Shown in pieces: positions 17,573 through 24,173 of a stretch of DNA of 43,369 bases. The translations under genes were made by a program, and so were the position numbers. The number at the start of each line of letters is the position of its first letter. Position 1 is the stretch's first letter. Source of the stretch: Phycisphaerae bacterium (GTDB taxonomy: Bacteria; Planctomycetota; Phycisphaerae; Phycisphaerales; SM1A02); contig JABIWU010000074.1 in assembly GCA_018701395.1 (NCBI GenBank), positions 1 to 43,369 on the forward strand. The letters run 5' to 3'. The notes below the pieces were generated by a model. That model was not told the origin of the DNA. It did not search any database and saw only the letters and a program-made list of their open reading frames with translations.

Positions 17573-17604
17573 AAGCCCCGCCTAACCAAGACGGGGCTTT
17601 TTTT
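17573..17604 (+). terminator. Intrinsic terminator
   Basis: AAGCCCCG (17573-17580), 11-base loop, CGGGGCTT (17592-17599), run of seven T ending at 17604. It is the strongest rho-independent terminator in the window, closing the 74-aa transcription unit. Confidence 0.92.
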
Positions 17605-17618
17605 AAGAACAGATACAC

Positions 17619-18254
17619 ATGAACTCACCAACACACAACCAAAACGAAACCGAAAATTGGAATAATGCAAAGCCATCCCTTGCTTCAATGGTCAGCACTC
17701 TGCGAATTAAGTTAACTACTACCACTGATGGATGGTGTGTCGATATTTCCTCACTCACTCCTTGCGACGCCATGATGGCACTCGCTCGAGAAGATTTGTT
17801 GGAAGGTGCGACCATCCTCTGTGGTGATGGTGAAACAAAGTGGGTTGCATGCATCTACGGACCAATCGAAACTGGTGATGCACGCGCAATCGTACATGAA
17901 GTATCCACATCGGTTTCGCCTCTCTGTGCAGACTTCAGAATGCAGTCGGTTGTAACATCAAAACTTAATGAAGGCATTTCGGCACACGTTCGAGATTACG
18001 ATGACGCGCTTATGCTCGCCTCTACAACTTTGGCTCGATACATGAGCGATATGCTTGGCGAAAATGTAAGCGAGCCAGACCTTGGTGTTATGGACGCACT
18101 CCTGCATAAAACTGGAACCATTTCTATCAAACCTATCGAGACAAAAGTATTCGCCTCCTTCGTAGATGTTGGCATCTCCACAGAATGTCCTACAAACCCC
18201 GCAGATTCATCCGTTATTTATGACATCCACTCTGATTCGTGGCACTGCGACTAA
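17619..18254 (+). CDS. Protein of unknown function, 211 aa
   Basis: A soluble acidic protein starting at ATG 17619, 15 bases after the terminator. The first ~25 residues are polar (N, T, E rich). The rest alternates strands and helices, e.g. DGWCVDISSL, LLEGATILCGDGETKWVACIYGP and HVRDYDDALMLASTTLARYMSDML; there are six cysteines, the last two residues being Cys-Asp. There is no signal peptide or membrane helix. I recognise no family. Two hairpins follow the stop. Confidence 0.72.
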   Translation: MNSPTHNQNETENWNNAKPSLASMVSTLRIKLTTTTDGWCVDISSLTPCDAMMALAREDLLEGATILCGDGETKWVACIYGPIETGDARAIVHEVSTSVSPLCADFRMQSVVTSKLNEGISAHVRDYDDALMLASTTLARYMSDMLGENVSEPDLGVMDALLHKTGTISIKPIETKVFASFVDVGISTECPTNPADSSVIYDIHSDSWHCD

Positions 18255-18264
18255 AAACTCCTTT

Positions 18265-18290
18265 GTACATGGCTACGTAGTGCCATGTAC
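18265..18290. terminator. 9-bp hairpin after the 211-aa gene
   Basis: GTACATGGC (18265-18273), 8-base loop, GCCATGTAC (18282-18290), followed by TTTCCTCCTT. The T-tract is imperfect. Confidence 0.55.
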
Positions 18291-18307
18291 TTTCCTCCTT
18301 GATGGAT

Positions 18308-18342
18308 AAGGGTCGGCCCAACAGTCGGCCCTTTCCTTTTTA
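18308..18342 (+). terminator. Second intrinsic terminator, tandem
   Basis: AAGGGTCGGC (18308-18317), loop of six, GTCGGCCCTT (18324-18333): a 10-bp stem with two G-U pairs, followed by TCCTTTTTAT. It overlaps the promoter region of the next gene. Confidence 0.7.
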
Positions 18343-18348
18343 TATACT
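18343..18348 (+). promoter_or_regulatory. -10 hexamer TATACT directly upstream of a start codon
   Basis: TATACT ends 6 bases before the ATG at 18355, so the +1 would be the A of ATG. No Shine-Dalgarno is possible. Confidence 0.5.
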
Positions 18349-18354
18349 GCAACT

Positions 18355-19095
18355 ATGTCAATTGTAAATCATCATCAAACAGATTCTGGAATACTTCACG
18401 TCAAGCTGAATAATCCAGAAATGAGGAATGCGCTTAGCATTGAAATGTTCGATGCTATAGACGAAGCAATTGAACAAGCGAATACGCAAACGAAGTGCAT
18501 GTTACTCAAAGGTGAGGGCGTTGTTTTTTGTTCTGGTTTTGATATGAAAGCGTGCGTAGGAAACCTACCTTTGTTAGAACAATATATTTTACGATTAAGC
18601 AGCCTCATTCGATCGCTTAGAAAACTTTCTGTGCCTGTAGTTGTTGCAGCGCATGGCGCTTCCATTGCGGGTGGTTGCGCAATTTTAACAGGATGTGATT
18701 TTGTAATTGGCTCGAAAGAAGCTAAGTATGGGTATCCAGTACACCGAATTGGCATTTCCCCTGCCGTTACAATTCCAACGCTCTTTCAAAAATTAGGCGA
18801 AGGAAGAGCACGCACGCTCATTCTTAGTGGAGAAATTATTGACGGAAGTGATGCGAATGCAATTGGTTTACTTTCTCATTTAGAAGAAACAGACGAACAA
18901 GCAATCATAACTGCAAATGAACTTGCTGAAGCGCTTGCACAAAAACCAGCAATTGCTCTTCAAGCAACAAAGCGGTGGTTAAACGAACTTGATGGTTCTC
19001 TTGATGATGAGCGGTTTGATAAACCCGCTAAACAATCATCTTCCGCTCTTGGGGATGAAACTGAAAAGATGTTAAACCAACTTTGGAATAAATAA
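18355..19095 (+). CDS. Enoyl-CoA hydratase/isomerase-family (crotonase-fold) protein
   Basis: 246 residues, normal crotonase length. The CoA-binding and oxyanion-hole segments are seen at CMLLKGEGVVFCSGFDMKA and AHGASIAGGCAILTGCD. Of the two hydratase glutamates, the first is replaced (GYPVHRIG, where hydratases have PE) and the second aligns with Thr in RARTLILSG. It is therefore unlikely to be a classical hydratase, although the fold can support isomerase, thioesterase or decarboxylase chemistry. A paralogue at 39329 shares WLNELDGSL near the C-terminus. It is a single-gene unit with a TATACT -10 immediately upstream. Confidence 0.88.
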   Translation: MSIVNHHQTDSGILHVKLNNPEMRNALSIEMFDAIDEAIEQANTQTKCMLLKGEGVVFCSGFDMKACVGNLPLLEQYILRLSSLIRSLRKLSVPVVVAAHGASIAGGCAILTGCDFVIGSKEAKYGYPVHRIGISPAVTIPTLFQKLGEGRARTLILSGEIIDGSDANAIGLLSHLEETDEQAIITANELAEALAQKPAIALQATKRWLNELDGSLDDERFDKPAKQSSSALGDETEKMLNQLWNK

Positions 19096-19203
19096 TGACT
19101 GGCAATTTTCCCAATTTGCAAGCAACATAAGAACATCATTAATTCCAACGTTTAATTCACCATCGATATCACTCTCACATCCATGGCAACATTCTGGTTG
19201 TTG
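19072..19203 (-). pseudogene. Orphan dockerin-type C-terminal fragment (relic)
   Basis: Between the hydratase-like gene and thiC the minus strand reads, after a TAG at 19204-19206, through 43 codons with no start before the motif. Its core is CESDIDGELNVGINDVLMLLANWENC. This is the calcium-loop/helix pattern of type I dockerin-like repeats (DxDGDGxVNxxDLLxLLANWG-C) that end many secreted Phycisphaerae proteins, with Glu and Leu replacing the usual Asp-Gly at loop positions 5-6. It is not in frame with thiC, which ends at 19221. I infer the 3' remnant of a lost secreted-protein gene. The last ~7 codons run into the neighbouring coding sequence. Confidence 0.65.
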
Positions 19204-19220
19204 CTAAAAAACTATGAAAT

Positions 19221-20942
19221 TTATGTTTCTTGCAATTCCTTTGCGGTTTCTGCATCAACTACATCACTATGACATGATGCTTTGCCTTGGGCTGTTGTTC
19301 CCACTTTTCCTTTAACTTTATTAGCAAGTTTGTGCACTTCTTCGGGAGAAAGTACGCCGCGTTGCTCAAGAATTTCCTTTTGCTCAATAGTCAGTGCCGC
19401 AGAAACCTTTGGTTTATCCCAAGCGTAATTTTCATCTTTGCCTGAAGCAAACTCTTGAATTTCTTTACTGATTCGAACACTGCACCAGTCGTGTCCGCAC
19501 ATAGCACAAAAATCTGTATCGACATCCATGTCTTCATCGTGCATCGCGCGTGCGAAATCTGGGTCAAAACTTAAATCAAAATGTTTTTGCCAGTTCAGTG
19601 CTGCGCGTGCTTTTGTTAGTTCGTCATCATTGTCACGACTGCCTGGAATTCCAAGGGCGATATCAGCGCTATGCGCTGCAATTTTATATGCAATGCATCC
19701 TTGTTTTACATCGTCTTTCTTTGGAAGACCAAGATGCTCCTTTGGAGTTACATAGCAAAGCATTGCCGCGCCATGGTATGCAGCAGCCGTTGCGCCAATG
19801 CAACTCGTAATATGGTCATACCCAGGAAACATATCAGTAACCAGCGGGCCAAGAACATAAAACGGTGCACCATGGCAGAGTGATCGTTGCAACTTCATGT
19901 TGTATTCAACTTGGTCAAAAGAAACATGACCTGGTCCCTCAACCATTACTTGCACACCTTTTGCCCATGCACGTTCTGTCAATTCACCGAGCACTTCTAA
20001 TTCGCGAATTTGCGCCTCGTCGGTCGCATCAGCGAGGCCACCCGGTCGAAGACCATCGCCAAGTGAAAACGAAACATCGTATTGTCGCATTAAATCACAA
20101 ATATCATCAAAGCAGTCATACATTGGGTTTTGCTTATTGTGATGTATCATCCATTTCGCCAATAACGAACCTCCACGAGAAACGATTCCAATCAATCTGT
20201 CTTTAATGTACGGAATGTGCTCGTGTAAAACACCTGCATGGATTGTAAAGTAATCAACACCCTGCTTCGCTTGATTTTCTAATTCGTCCATTATCATCTT
20301 GGGAGTTAGATCTTCAATTTTCTTATTAATAATCATTGAGTAAATTGGAACTGTTCCGATGGGAGCGGTCGACTCTCGGATGATGGCTTGCCGGCACGTG
20401 TTTAAGTCGCCGCCAGTTGATAGGTCCATGACCGTATCAGCGCCCCACTTCACCGACCAATGTAATTTTTCGAGTTCTTCTTCAATGCCAGATGAAACTG
20501 GCGATGCTCCCATATTTGCATTTACTTTTGTTAGCGAAGCTCTACCAATTGCCATTGGATCAAGGTCCATCGCAAGGTGCACGATATTCGCCGGAATAAT
20601 TAAACGCCCTGCGGCAATTTCATCTCGAACTTGTTCCGCGGTTAGATGAGGTTCGCGCTGTGCGACTCGCATCATCTCTGGCGTAACAACACCCAATCGA
20701 GCGTTTTCTAGCTGTGTTACTGGATGAGCGTTTGGAGATGGATTGAAATCCCAAGCCGTTTTTGTAGAAGGCGCTGGCATTCCGGGAGTATCGGGTGAAC
20801 TAAACATAGTCGCACCGCCGATATTTGCTTGTAAAGAGAAACTGCCTGGCGCAGTACCCTGTTTCTTAGAAGAAGGATTGCCTGCTCCGTGCATTGGTAG
20901 AGCATGATCCTGAAGTCCTACATTTCTATTGATTTCTTTCAT
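19221..20942 (-). CDS. thiC: Phosphomethylpyrimidine synthase (ThiC)
   Basis: 573 residues. A radical-SAM enzyme turning aminoimidazole ribotide into HMP phosphate for thiamine. The C-terminal cluster motif [12 protein letters not shown] (CxxCxxxxC) binds the 4Fe-4S. Core motifs present are [26 protein letters not shown] and [13 protein letters not shown]. The first ~45 residues are polar and not conserved, so an internal ATG (near residue 46) cannot be excluded. Only 38 bases separate the start from the divergent lipoprotein gene, so no TPP riboswitch can fit. GGTAGAAT ends 6 bases before the ATG. No other thiamine gene is nearby. Confidence 0.95.
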   Translation of the reverse strand: MKEINRNVGLQDHALPMHGAGNPSSKKQGTAPGSFSLQANIGGATMFSSPDTPGMPAPSTKTAWDFNPSPNAHPVTQLENARLGVVTPEMMRVAQREPHLTAEQVRDEIAAGRLIIPANIVHLAMDLDPMAIGRASLTKVNANMGASPVSSGIEEELEKLHWSVKWGADTVMDLSTGGDLNTCRQAIIRESTAPIGTVPIYSMIINKKIEDLTPKMIMDELENQAKQGVDYFTIHAGVLHEHIPYIKDRLIGIVSRGGSLLAKWMIHHNKQNPMYDCFDDICDLMRQYDVSFSLGDGLRPGGLADATDEAQIRELEVLGELTERAWAKGVQVMVEGPGHVSFDQVEYNMKLQRSLCHGAPFYVLGPLVTDMFPGYDHITSCIGATAAAYHGAAMLCYVTPKEHLGLPKKDDVKQGCIAYKIAAHSADIALGIPGSRDNDDELTKARAALNWQKHFDLSFDPDFARAMHDEDMDVDTDFCAMCGHDWCSVRISKEIQEFASGKDENYAWDKPKVSAALTIEQKEILEQRGVLSPEEVHKLANKVKGKVGTTAQGKASCHSDVVDAETAKELQET

Positions 20943-20948
20943 CCCCGT

Positions 20949-20954
20949 ATTCTA
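20949..20954 (-). promoter_or_regulatory. -10-like TAGAAT of thiC
   Basis: Minus-strand GGTAGAAT, 6 bases before the thiC ATG at 20942. It suggests a leaderless thiC mRNA and leaves no room for a riboswitch. Confidence 0.45.
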
Positions 20955-20961
20955 CCTTCGC

Positions 20962-20967
20962 TACAAT
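20962..20967 (+). promoter_or_regulatory. -10-like TACAAT of the lipoprotein gene
   Basis: TACAAT, 13 bases before the ATG at 20981, in the 38-base thiC divergent gap. Confidence 0.35.
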
Positions 20968-20980
20968 CCTCAGTGACCTT

Positions 20981-21736
20981 ATGAAAAAATTATGTTTCAT
21001 CGCAATTATCGCCATTGCAGGGTGTCAATCCCAGCAAGTAGTCAACTATAAAGCAACAAATCTCCCCACGGTTGGCCCTGTCGAAATCGATGTGCAATCC
21101 TTCAGCGGAGATGTCAAAATTATTGTCGACCCGACTGTTGTGGGCACCGTGGTAACAGCCATGCAACTAGAAGACAGTATCGATGAAGTGCCACTTGCAC
21201 AAGCGAAAATGCGATGCACGACTGAAATTGAAACTGGCGTTACAGGACAGATTGTGCACATTGTTGCAACGTGTGATGATAACCCATTAAATCTAATCAG
21301 CGCAGAAATTGTTGTCCGTGCGAATTCGATTCATGGCGTAACCGTCTCGACCAAGGATGGGGATGTCACACTTCTTGGAGTTTCTGGTGCAATCTCTATT
21401 CAAACTAGCGATGGTGATGTCCGAGTCGTAACGCCGCAAGTGATTAATAGTGCTGTCACTATTGAAAATCGAAGAGGAAATATTGTCTTCCGAGTTAGAG
21501 GTGAATCGTCTGGAATAATTGATGCAACGGCAATTGGTGGTGATGCATCCTTGGACCTTCGACAAGGAGAAGCCACCATCTTGCCGGGCTCAACGGGTGA
21601 CCACCTTGTTGCGAAGTTTAACGGCGGTACAAACGCAATTACAATGCGAACTGTTGATGGCAACATTCGAATTCACGTTGTTGCTGACCCCATTGGTAGC
21701 GAACCGCTCTTCAGTACTGATTGGATATCTTGGTAA
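20981..21736 (+). CDS. DUF4097-like beta-helix lipoprotein
   Basis: 251 residues. The lipoprotein signal peptide MKKLCFIAIIAIAGC has the lipobox IAGC, so Cys15 is the probable lipidation site. The body is made of short parallel-beta repeats of the type VTVSTKDGDVTLLGVSGAISIQT, TSDGDVRVVTP and TVDGNIRIHVV, with the recurring DGD(V/I) turn typical of DUF4097 (LiaX/YvlB-like) proteins. It is exported, facing the periplasm or outer membrane. No enzymatic residues are visible. It ends 7 bases before rlmE, so both are probably cotranscribed. Confidence 0.8.
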   Translation: MKKLCFIAIIAIAGCQSQQVVNYKATNLPTVGPVEIDVQSFSGDVKIIVDPTVVGTVVTAMQLEDSIDEVPLAQAKMRCTTEIETGVTGQIVHIVATCDDNPLNLISAEIVVRANSIHGVTVSTKDGDVTLLGVSGAISIQTSDGDVRVVTPQVINSAVTIENRRGNIVFRVRGESSGIIDATAIGGDASLDLRQGEATILPGSTGDHLVAKFNGGTNAITMRTVDGNIRIHVVADPIGSEPLFSTDWISW

Positions 21737-21743
21737 ATAAGAA

Positions 21744-22394
21744 ATGGCTGCGCAACGAGAACTACACGATTTTTTTTTCAAAGAGGCAAAACGCAAAGGC
21801 TATCGAAGCCGTGCAGCGTATAAATTGTCGGAGATAGATGATAAAAAAAATATCTTAAGCAAGGGTGATTTTGTTTTAGACCTTGGCGCAGCTCCAGGAA
21901 GTTGGCTTCAAGTTATATCTGAACGAATTGGAGAACACGGCAAGGCAATTGGGGTTGATCTCAAAGAGATTGAAGAGGGTCTCCCATATAATGTTGTTAC
22001 AAGACAAGAAGACGTTTTATTACTTACACTCAAGGATTTTGGTGGCAAATTGTTCGATGTGGTTTTGAGCGATATGGCGCCAAGTACAACTGGCATAAAA
22101 ACCATTGACCATCATGGTTCTGTAAATCTTTGCCACAGTGCGCTTGATTTATCTGCAACGCTTTTAAAACCGGGCGGCAACCTTATAATGAAAGTTTTTG
22201 AGGGCGAGGCATACCCAGAGTTGTTAAAACGATGTGCTAATTCTTTCGACACTGCCAGAGGGTATAAACCAAAAGCATCAAGAGCAATTTCTACTGAAAT
22301 GTTTATCGTTTGTTTAAACCGCAACGAAGACATGCCAAAGCCATTAAGTGCTGCTCCATCGCCACCAACTTCTGGTTGGGGCACTGAAACTTAA
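21744..22394 (+). CDS. rlmE: 23S rRNA (uridine-2'-O)-methyltransferase RlmE (FtsJ/RrmJ)
   Basis: 216 residues. The Rossmann SAM site is VLDLGAAPGSWLQV. The K-D-K-E catalytic tetrad is visible: Lys in SRAAYKLSE, Asp in LSDMAPSTTG, Lys in LIMKVFEG and Glu in ISTEMFIV. It methylates a uridine of the ribosomal A-loop (U2552 in E. coli) at a late stage of 50S assembly. The C-terminal ~15 residues are Pro/Ser-rich. It is normally next to ftsH; here it follows a lipoprotein and converges with the zinc-ribbon membrane protein gene, with 5 bases between stops. Confidence 0.94.
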   Translation: MAAQRELHDFFFKEAKRKGYRSRAAYKLSEIDDKKNILSKGDFVLDLGAAPGSWLQVISERIGEHGKAIGVDLKEIEEGLPYNVVTRQEDVLLLTLKDFGGKLFDVVLSDMAPSTTGIKTIDHHGSVNLCHSALDLSATLLKPGGNLIMKVFEGEAYPELLKRCANSFDTARGYKPKASRAISTEMFIVCLNRNEDMPKPLSAAPSPPTSGWGTET

Positions 22395-22399
22395 TCGCC

Positions 22400-23326
22400 T
22401 TACCAACCACGTTTGTTTTCATACTCGTCGCGCTTCTTGTTGATTCGGTCTTGCCGTCCAACGAGATTTTTTTCGTGTTTCAATGACCACACGCTGTCTG
22501 AAGAAAAATCCAAAAGAGCTCTTGCAAAAGTTATGAGAGTCCAAATCCAAGGCAACAATGCTATGACTACGTAAAACCAATATAAAGCAGGAGGAATTCC
22601 ATCGCTATGATCTACTGCGACCCTTTTCCAAGGTGATACAAAAACAATCACACCAAGTGTAGCCATAGAAAATGTAACGAGGTTACATTTTCTTGCGACA
22701 AAATCTAAACCAATTCGAAGTGCAAGGTCATGTAACCAAAATGCAAGACCAATTAACCCCACGCCTGCAATTGCATGCAAGACGAACGTAGGCATAAAGT
22801 CTTTTAAAATGCCGCCAAAGGTTCCTGCCTCGGTTGGAACGCAAAAAACAAACCAAACAACATACCCAACTGCCCAACCCCATTGCGTTATTGGAATCCA
22901 CTTTCGTATAATTCTGTACATTGGTGGCATAGAATTATCTACGTTCGCTGGCATCAAGGCAATGACAACGCTCGGCCAGAACAACGACATCCCAAACAGT
23001 ACTACTCGATAGAGGGCAATTGGGATCAAGCCGAATGCCACAAGAAACTGAACAAAAGCGAGCGCTAGAACAAACATTGCGGCGACCCGCATCCAGTATT
23101 TTGAGCGAATTCGAATATCGGGAACTGGCTCTAGACCTTTCACTGCAATATTCGAATTTATCAAATTCATAAGTTTGCCAGGAGGATTATCTGCTGGGTG
23201 AATTGTCGTTCCACTTTGTGCGCTTGCAGATTGAGAATTACCGCACTCGGGACAATTTGCAGAAGGTGATAAACCTCTCATGTCATACCCGCAATTCAAA
23301 CATGAATTTGGCTGATTAGTCTGCAT
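22400..23326 (-). CDS. Multipass membrane protein with N-terminal zinc ribbon
   Basis: 308 residues from ATG 23326 (a TTG codon precedes it). An N-terminal zinc ribbon at residues 9-28 (CLNCGYDMRGL ... CPECG) is of the kind found in very many planctomycete membrane proteins. After a polar linker come about seven hydrophobic segments from residue ~75 to ~270. A basic C-terminal tail follows (QDRINKKRDEYENKRGW). It lies 22 bases downstream of purQ and is probably the last gene of the purL-purQ unit, without any evident link to purine synthesis. Function unknown. Confidence 0.78.
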   Translation of the reverse strand: MQTNQPNSCLNCGYDMRGLSPSANCPECGNSQSASAQSGTTIHPADNPPGKLMNLINSNIAVKGLEPVPDIRIRSKYWMRVAAMFVLALAFVQFLVAFGLIPIALYRVVLFGMSLFWPSVVIALMPANVDNSMPPMYRIIRKWIPITQWGWAVGYVVWFVFCVPTEAGTFGGILKDFMPTFVLHAIAGVGLIGLAFWLHDLALRIGLDFVARKCNLVTFSMATLGVIVFVSPWKRVAVDHSDGIPPALYWFYVVIALLPWIWTLITFARALLDFSSDSVWSLKHEKNLVGRQDRINKKRDEYENKRGW

Positions 23327-23348
23327 CAAACATCGAGTCGGTGATCTG

Positions 23349-24173
23349 TCATGTTAACTGCTCAACACATGATGCCTGGGTGTTCTGCTTTGTATGATTT
23401 ACTGCGTTTTTAAACATTTGTAACCCGAGCGTGTCGCCTTGCAGTTGTTCTTTTGGGAGACGGGTCCACGTTGGATGCTGTGTCCAACGTAAAAATCGTT
23501 CTGGGTGTGGCATCAAACCAAACACCAGCCCACTTGCATCACAAATTCCCATGACATCGCCAATTGAACCATTTGGATTATCGTTGGCGCCGTACCTGCA
23601 TGCTACACGTCCGCTGTCTTCAATTTCTTGCATAACTGTTTCGTTAGCGGGCACAAACCTGCCTTCACCGTGTGCAATTGGAATATATGAAGTTTCTGGT
23701 GTAGACGTAATGTTTTTTGTCCAAATACAACGCGTGTTGCTTGGCACCTTAAACTCAACCCATTTATCTATGAAGCGGGCTGTGTCGTTTTGCACAAGTG
23801 CAACCGTAGGTTGCGGTACAACGTCACTCCAGTCACTTCCTGGAATTGGCCCTGGCAATAAACCAAGTTGGACTGCGATTTGAAAACCGTTGCACGGTGC
23901 AATCATTGGAACACCGCGCCTTAGTGCGTCAACAAATTTCGGATATAACGTTTTGCGCATGAGATTCGCCATAATGCGACCTGCAGCAATCGAATCACCA
24001 TAACTAAAACCGCCTGGTAGCCCAACCAAATCTGCTTCGTCAATAATAGTTGGGTTTTCTAACAGTTCATTTATATGCACCGACCAAGGCGTTGCGCCTG
24101 CAAGAGCGAAACCTTCTGCAAGTTCTAAGTCGCAGTTAATTCCAGGAGCGGTGATGATAAGTGCTTTTGTCAT
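23349..24173 (-). CDS. purQ: FGAM synthase glutaminase subunit PurQ
   Basis: 274 residues from ATG 24173, which overlaps the purL stop by one base (TAATG). It is a class I glutamine amidotransferase: the nucleophile Cys is in MIAPCNGFQIAV, and the His/Glu dyad in LMPHPERFLR near the C-terminus. It supplies ammonia to PurL for step 4 of purine synthesis. It is longer than the ~227-residue Bacillus PurQ, with insertions between the nucleophile and the dyad. Tight coupling to purL matches a two-subunit FGAM synthase in which the PurS function is in PurL. Confidence 0.95.
   Translation of the reverse strand: MTKALIITAPGINCDLELAEGFALAGATPWSVHINELLENPTIIDEADLVGLPGGFSYGDSIAAGRIMANLMRKTLYPKFVDALRRGVPMIAPCNGFQIAVQLGLLPGPIPGSDWSDVVPQPTVALVQNDTARFIDKWVEFKVPSNTRCIWTKNITSTPETSYIPIAHGEGRFVPANETVMQEIEDSGRVACRYGANDNPNGSIGDVMGICDASGLVFGLMPHPERFLRWTQHPTWTRLPKEQLQGDTLGLQMFKNAVNHTKQNTQASCVEQLT

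Noticed and set aside
18312-18331. Direct repeat GTCGGCCC-aaca-GTCGGCCC as an operator or att-like repeat
   Set aside because: The same bases form a good terminator stem with two G-U pairs followed by T-rich sequence.
23431-23883. 150-codon plus-strand frame opposite purQ
   Set aside because: It is a shadow of purQ codon structure, with no plausible protein features.
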